From Streptomyces humicola (GTDB lineage Bacteria > Actinomycetota > Actinomycetes > Streptomycetales > Streptomycetaceae): DNA of 64,000 bases. The notes beneath the pieces are model-generated. The model saw only the letters and a list, made by a program, of their open reading frames with translations, was not told where the DNA came from and did not search any database. Below, piece by piece: positions 61,706 to 64,000 of the stretch. Each line of letters begins with the position of its first letter. Position 1 is the first letter of the stretch. The stretch is taken from assembly GCF_024436035.1 (NCBI RefSeq), contig NZ_JANFNG010000014.1, positions 1 to 64,000 of the forward strand, written 5' to 3'. A program made the translations under genes and the position numbers.

Positions 61706-62911
61706 TTGCCCACCTCAGCGGAGCTCATAGAGCAAGCCGACGCACACAGCGCGCACAACTACCACCCTCTTCCGGTCGTCGTCGCCACCGCGGACGGCGC
61801 CTGGATGACGGACGTCGAGGGCCGCCGCTACCTGGACATGCTCGCCGGCTACTCGGCGCTCAACTTCGGCCACCGCAACCGCCGTCTGATCGAGGCCGCC
61901 AAGGCGCAGCTCGAGCGGGTCACGCTCACCTCGCGCGCCTTCCACCACGACCGCTTCGCCGCGTTCTGCTCCGAACTCGCCGAGATGTGCGGCATGGAGT
62001 CCGTGCTGCCGATGAACACCGGCGCCGAGGCGGTCGAGACGGCGGTCAAGACCGCCCGCAAGTGGGGCTACCGGGCCAAGGGCGTACCCGACGGGCAGGC
62101 GAAGATCATCGTCGCGTCCGACAACTTCCACGGCCGCACGACCACGATCATCAGCTTCTCCACCGACCCGGAGGCGCGCGCGGACTTCGGCCCGTACACG
62201 CCGGGCTTCGAGGTCGTCCCGTACGGCGACCTGGCGGCGCTCGAAGCGGCAGTCGACCGCAACACGGTGGCCGTACTTCTGGAGCCGATCCAGGGCGAGG
62301 CGGGGGTGCTGGTGCCGCCGCCCGGCTATCTCGCGGGCGTGCGGCGGATCACCGCCGAGCAGAACGTGCTGTTCATCGCCGACGAGATCCAGTCCGGCCT
62401 GGGCCGTACGGGCAAGACCTTCGCGTGCGAGCACGAGGGCGTCGTGCCCGACATGTACGTGCTGGGCAAGGCGCTCGGCGGCGGTGTCGTGCCGGTCTCG
62501 GCGGTCGTGTCGTCGCGGTCCGTACTCGGCGTCTACCGGCCGGGCGAGCACGGCTCGACGTTCGGCGGCAACCCGCTGGCGTGCGCGGTCGCGCTCGAAG
62601 TCATCGCGATGCTGCGCACCGGCGAATACCAGCAGCGCGCGGCGGAGTTGGGCGACCACCTCCACGCCGAGCTGAGCGCCCTGGTCGGAGCCGGCGCGGT
62701 GGACGCGGTGCGCGGACGCGGCCTGTGGGCCGGTGTCGACATCCACGCGGGCCACGGCACGGGCCGCGAGGTATCGGAGAAGCTGATGGAACGCGGCGTC
62801 CTGGTCAAGGACACGCACGGCGCCACGATCCGCATCGCCCCGCCGCTGGTGATCACCAAGGACGACCTGGACTGGGGCCTGACGCAGCTGCGCGAGGTGC
62901 TGGGGACGTAG
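61706..62911 (+). CDS. rocD: Ornithine-oxo-acid aminotransferase
   Basis: This class III PLP aminotransferase of 401 residues moves the delta-amino group of ornithine to 2-oxoglutarate. Motifs: NYHPLPVVVATADGAWMTDV, YSALNFGHRNRRL, LPMNTGAEAVETAVK, SDNFHGRTTTIISFS, FIADEIQSGLGRTGK, the PLP lysine in MYVLGKALGGG, and HGSTFGGNPLACA. These closely match ornithine aminotransferases rather than acetylornithine enzymes. TTG 61706 is the start with GGAG 8 nt upstream. Confidence 0.92.
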   Translation: MPTSAELIEQADAHSAHNYHPLPVVVATADGAWMTDVEGRRYLDMLAGYSALNFGHRNRRLIEAAKAQLERVTLTSRAFHHDRFAAFCSELAEMCGMESVLPMNTGAEAVETAVKTARKWGYRAKGVPDGQAKIIVASDNFHGRTTTIISFSTDPEARADFGPYTPGFEVVPYGDLAALEAAVDRNTVAVLLEPIQGEAGVLVPPPGYLAGVRRITAEQNVLFIADEIQSGLGRTGKTFACEHEGVVPDMYVLGKALGGGVVPVSAVVSSRSVLGVYRPGEHGSTFGGNPLACAVALEVIAMLRTGEYQQRAAELGDHLHAELSALVGAGAVDAVRGRGLWAGVDIHAGHGTGREVSEKLMERGVLVKDTHGATIRIAPPLVITKDDLDWGLTQLREVLGT

Positions 62912-62926
62912 CCCCGGCGCCGGGGC
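62911..62926. terminator. GC-rich palindrome after the ornithine aminotransferase gene
   Basis: GCCCCGGCGCCGGGGC directly follows the stop codon and can fold as a 6-bp stem with a 4-nt loop. It lies between two convergent genes and is a modest terminator candidate. Confidence 0.45.
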
Positions 62927-63011
62927 CCGCGGGCTGATCCACGAAGATCGGCCGGACAGGGCCGAGGCATGCCTGAGGGCCGGTGCGGTTGGCCTGTTCC
63001 CGTGCCGGCTC

Positions 63012-64000
63012 TCAGGCAGCAGTACGACGGGAACGCTCCCCGTCCGTCGGGACGCCGAGCGGGCGGGCGAGGCCGACCACGCCCTCGTCGAGCCGCTGCA
63101 CGTGCCGTAGCACGCGGAAGGCGACCGTGCCCGGTCCCAGCGGCTCCCCCGGGACCAGGGACGCGGCGACGCTCGCACCGGATTCCACCGTTCCGCTCTG
63201 CTCGCCCTCCAAGCGCCCGATGAGCACCCGCAGGTTCCGTTCGATTCGCTCACCCGCCTGGGCGAGCCGCGGATCCGCGGCGATGCGCGTACTGCTCGGC
63301 ACGAGTTCCGCGGTCGCCGCCAGGCTGCGCGCGTGGTAAGCGCACGTCTCCAGTAGCGCCACGATGTAGCGGGCCGTGCGCCTCCGTACCCGCAACGGCG
63401 TGATCGGATGCGTCAACGGCCGTGTGGAGCGCCGGAAGTCGTCGAGCGCGGTATCCAACTCCCGTGCCAGATCGAGCAGATCGGCCTCCGGCGCCTCGGG
63501 CCTGCCGCTGAGCTGATCGACCGCGGCCCGGCTGACGTCGCTGAGCCGGGAGAGCACCTCGCGCAGCTGCTGGTCGGTGCGGTGGTGGGTGCGCACCGGC
63601 AGCACGAGCAGCGCGGCGATCATGCCGCACGCCGCGCCCAGCGCCGTCTCCTCGACCCGCAGCTCCAGCACGGCCAGGCTGTAGGTGTTCAGCAGCGTGT
63701 AGAGCAGGCCGAGCATCGCCGTGATGAAGAACGACATCAGCACATACGACAGCGGCGCGGTGAAGAACGCCCCGAAGACGCAGACCAGAACGAACACGAA
63801 CGCGATCCATGTGTGGTGCCCGACCAGGCCGGCGAGGACGAGGCCCGCCACCACACCGGTGATCGTGCCGAGGACGCGGCGGTAACCCTTGACGAGGATC
63901 TCGCCGGTGGAGGAGGTGTTGAGGAACACCACCCAGCAGGTGAGCACCGCCCAGTACCAACGCTGCGTGGAGAGCAGCTCCCCGCCGGCGATCGCGAGCG
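63012..64000 (-). CDS. FUSC-family aromatic-acid-exporter-like membrane protein, partial
   Basis: The gene enters from beyond the right edge; its C-terminal 329 residues are visible. It has a set of membrane helices (WAVLTCWVVFLNTS, LGTITGVVAGLVLAGLVG, TWIAFVFVLVCVFGAFFTAP, VLMSFFITAMLGLLYTLL, LGAACGMIAALLVLPV) followed by a long helical cytoplasmic domain. KGYRRVLGTITGV is the conserved FUSC loop. The family includes aromatic acid efflux proteins; the substrate is unknown. The N-terminal half lies outside the window. Confidence 0.85.
   Translation of the reverse strand, partial: LAIAGGELLSTQRWYWAVLTCWVVFLNTSSTGEILVKGYRRVLGTITGVVAGLVLAGLVGHHTWIAFVFVLVCVFGAFFTAPLSYVLMSFFITAMLGLLYTLLNTYSLAVLELRVEETALGAACGMIAALLVLPVRTHHRTDQQLREVLSRLSDVSRAAVDQLSGRPEAPEADLLDLARELDTALDDFRRSTRPLTHPITPLRVRRRTARYIVALLETCAYHARSLAATAELVPSSTRIAADPRLAQAGERIERNLRVLIGRLEGEQSGTVESGASVAASLVPGEPLGPGTVAFRVLRHVQRLDEGVVGLARPLGVPTDGERSRRTAA

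Overview
The window is high-GC DNA (roughly 70% or more) with strong G/C bias at third codon positions, many GTG starts, apparently leaderless promoters and gene families typical of Streptomyces or a close relative. The sigQ / afsQ1-afsQ2 trio, the SCO4848-type membrane protein, the cytidylyltransferase-NeuB pair and the sdhCDAB operon occur in an order that, from memory, resembles part of the Streptomyces coelicolor core chromosome. The window looks like chromosomal core with a few decayed accessory remnants. No tRNA, rRNA, CRISPR array, prophage or intact insertion sequence was seen.

Layout. 0.4-7.0 kb: nucleoside breakdown (purine nucleoside phosphorylase, phosphopentomutase-like enzyme, deoC, and an aldehyde dehydrogenase with a truncated partner). 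7.0-12.8 kb: small secreted proteins, sigQ facing afsQ1-afsQ2-lipoprotein, a VanZ-like protein and a PspC protein. 13.1-14.4 kb: adenosine deaminase. 14.5-20.7 kb: hydrolase, two decayed genes, a PP2C phosphatase, and a LysR/MFS/AraC group. 20.6-29.5 kb: deoA, cdd, a two-permease nucleoside ABC transporter, its lipoprotein and an M20 amidohydrolase. 29.7-44.6 kb: a cell-surface polymer locus (glycosyltransferases, NeuB, a NeuA-like enzyme, two sialyltransferase-like enzymes, an ABC-2 permease, an acyltransferase), interrupted by an amino-acid permease and an aminotransferase/RpiR pair. 44.6-49.3 kb: acyl-CoA mutase, ECF sigma factor with membrane partner, and a uricase-pathway-like decarboxylase. 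49.5-52.9 kb: sdhCDAB. 53.0-64.0 kb: lipase, acyltransferase, D,D-carboxypeptidase, YihY protein, 2H phosphoesterase, trpS, glyA, ornithine aminotransferase and a FUSC-type membrane protein cut by the window edge.

How the genes work together. Four transcription units of nucleoside salvage and catabolism carry the same perfect 12-bp palindrome CTACGCGCGTAG, and a fifth (the transporter lipoprotein) carries a degenerate copy. Nothing else in the window carries the perfect site. Together they form a logical pathway: uptake (lipoprotein, ATPase, two permeases), deamination (add, cdd), phosphorolysis (purine phosphorylase, deoA), mutase, deoC, and aldehyde removal by the aldehyde dehydrogenase pair. 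The regulator that reads the site is not evident here. The second notable block is the nonulosonate-type surface polymer locus. It contains a tandemly duplicated 31-codon mini-ORF, in which the stop/start overlaps are kept, between a glycosyltransferase gene and the cytidylyltransferase gene.

Limits: all functions are read from protein motifs by eye. Promoters, operators and terminators are sequence predictions. Comparisons with other genomes are from memory.
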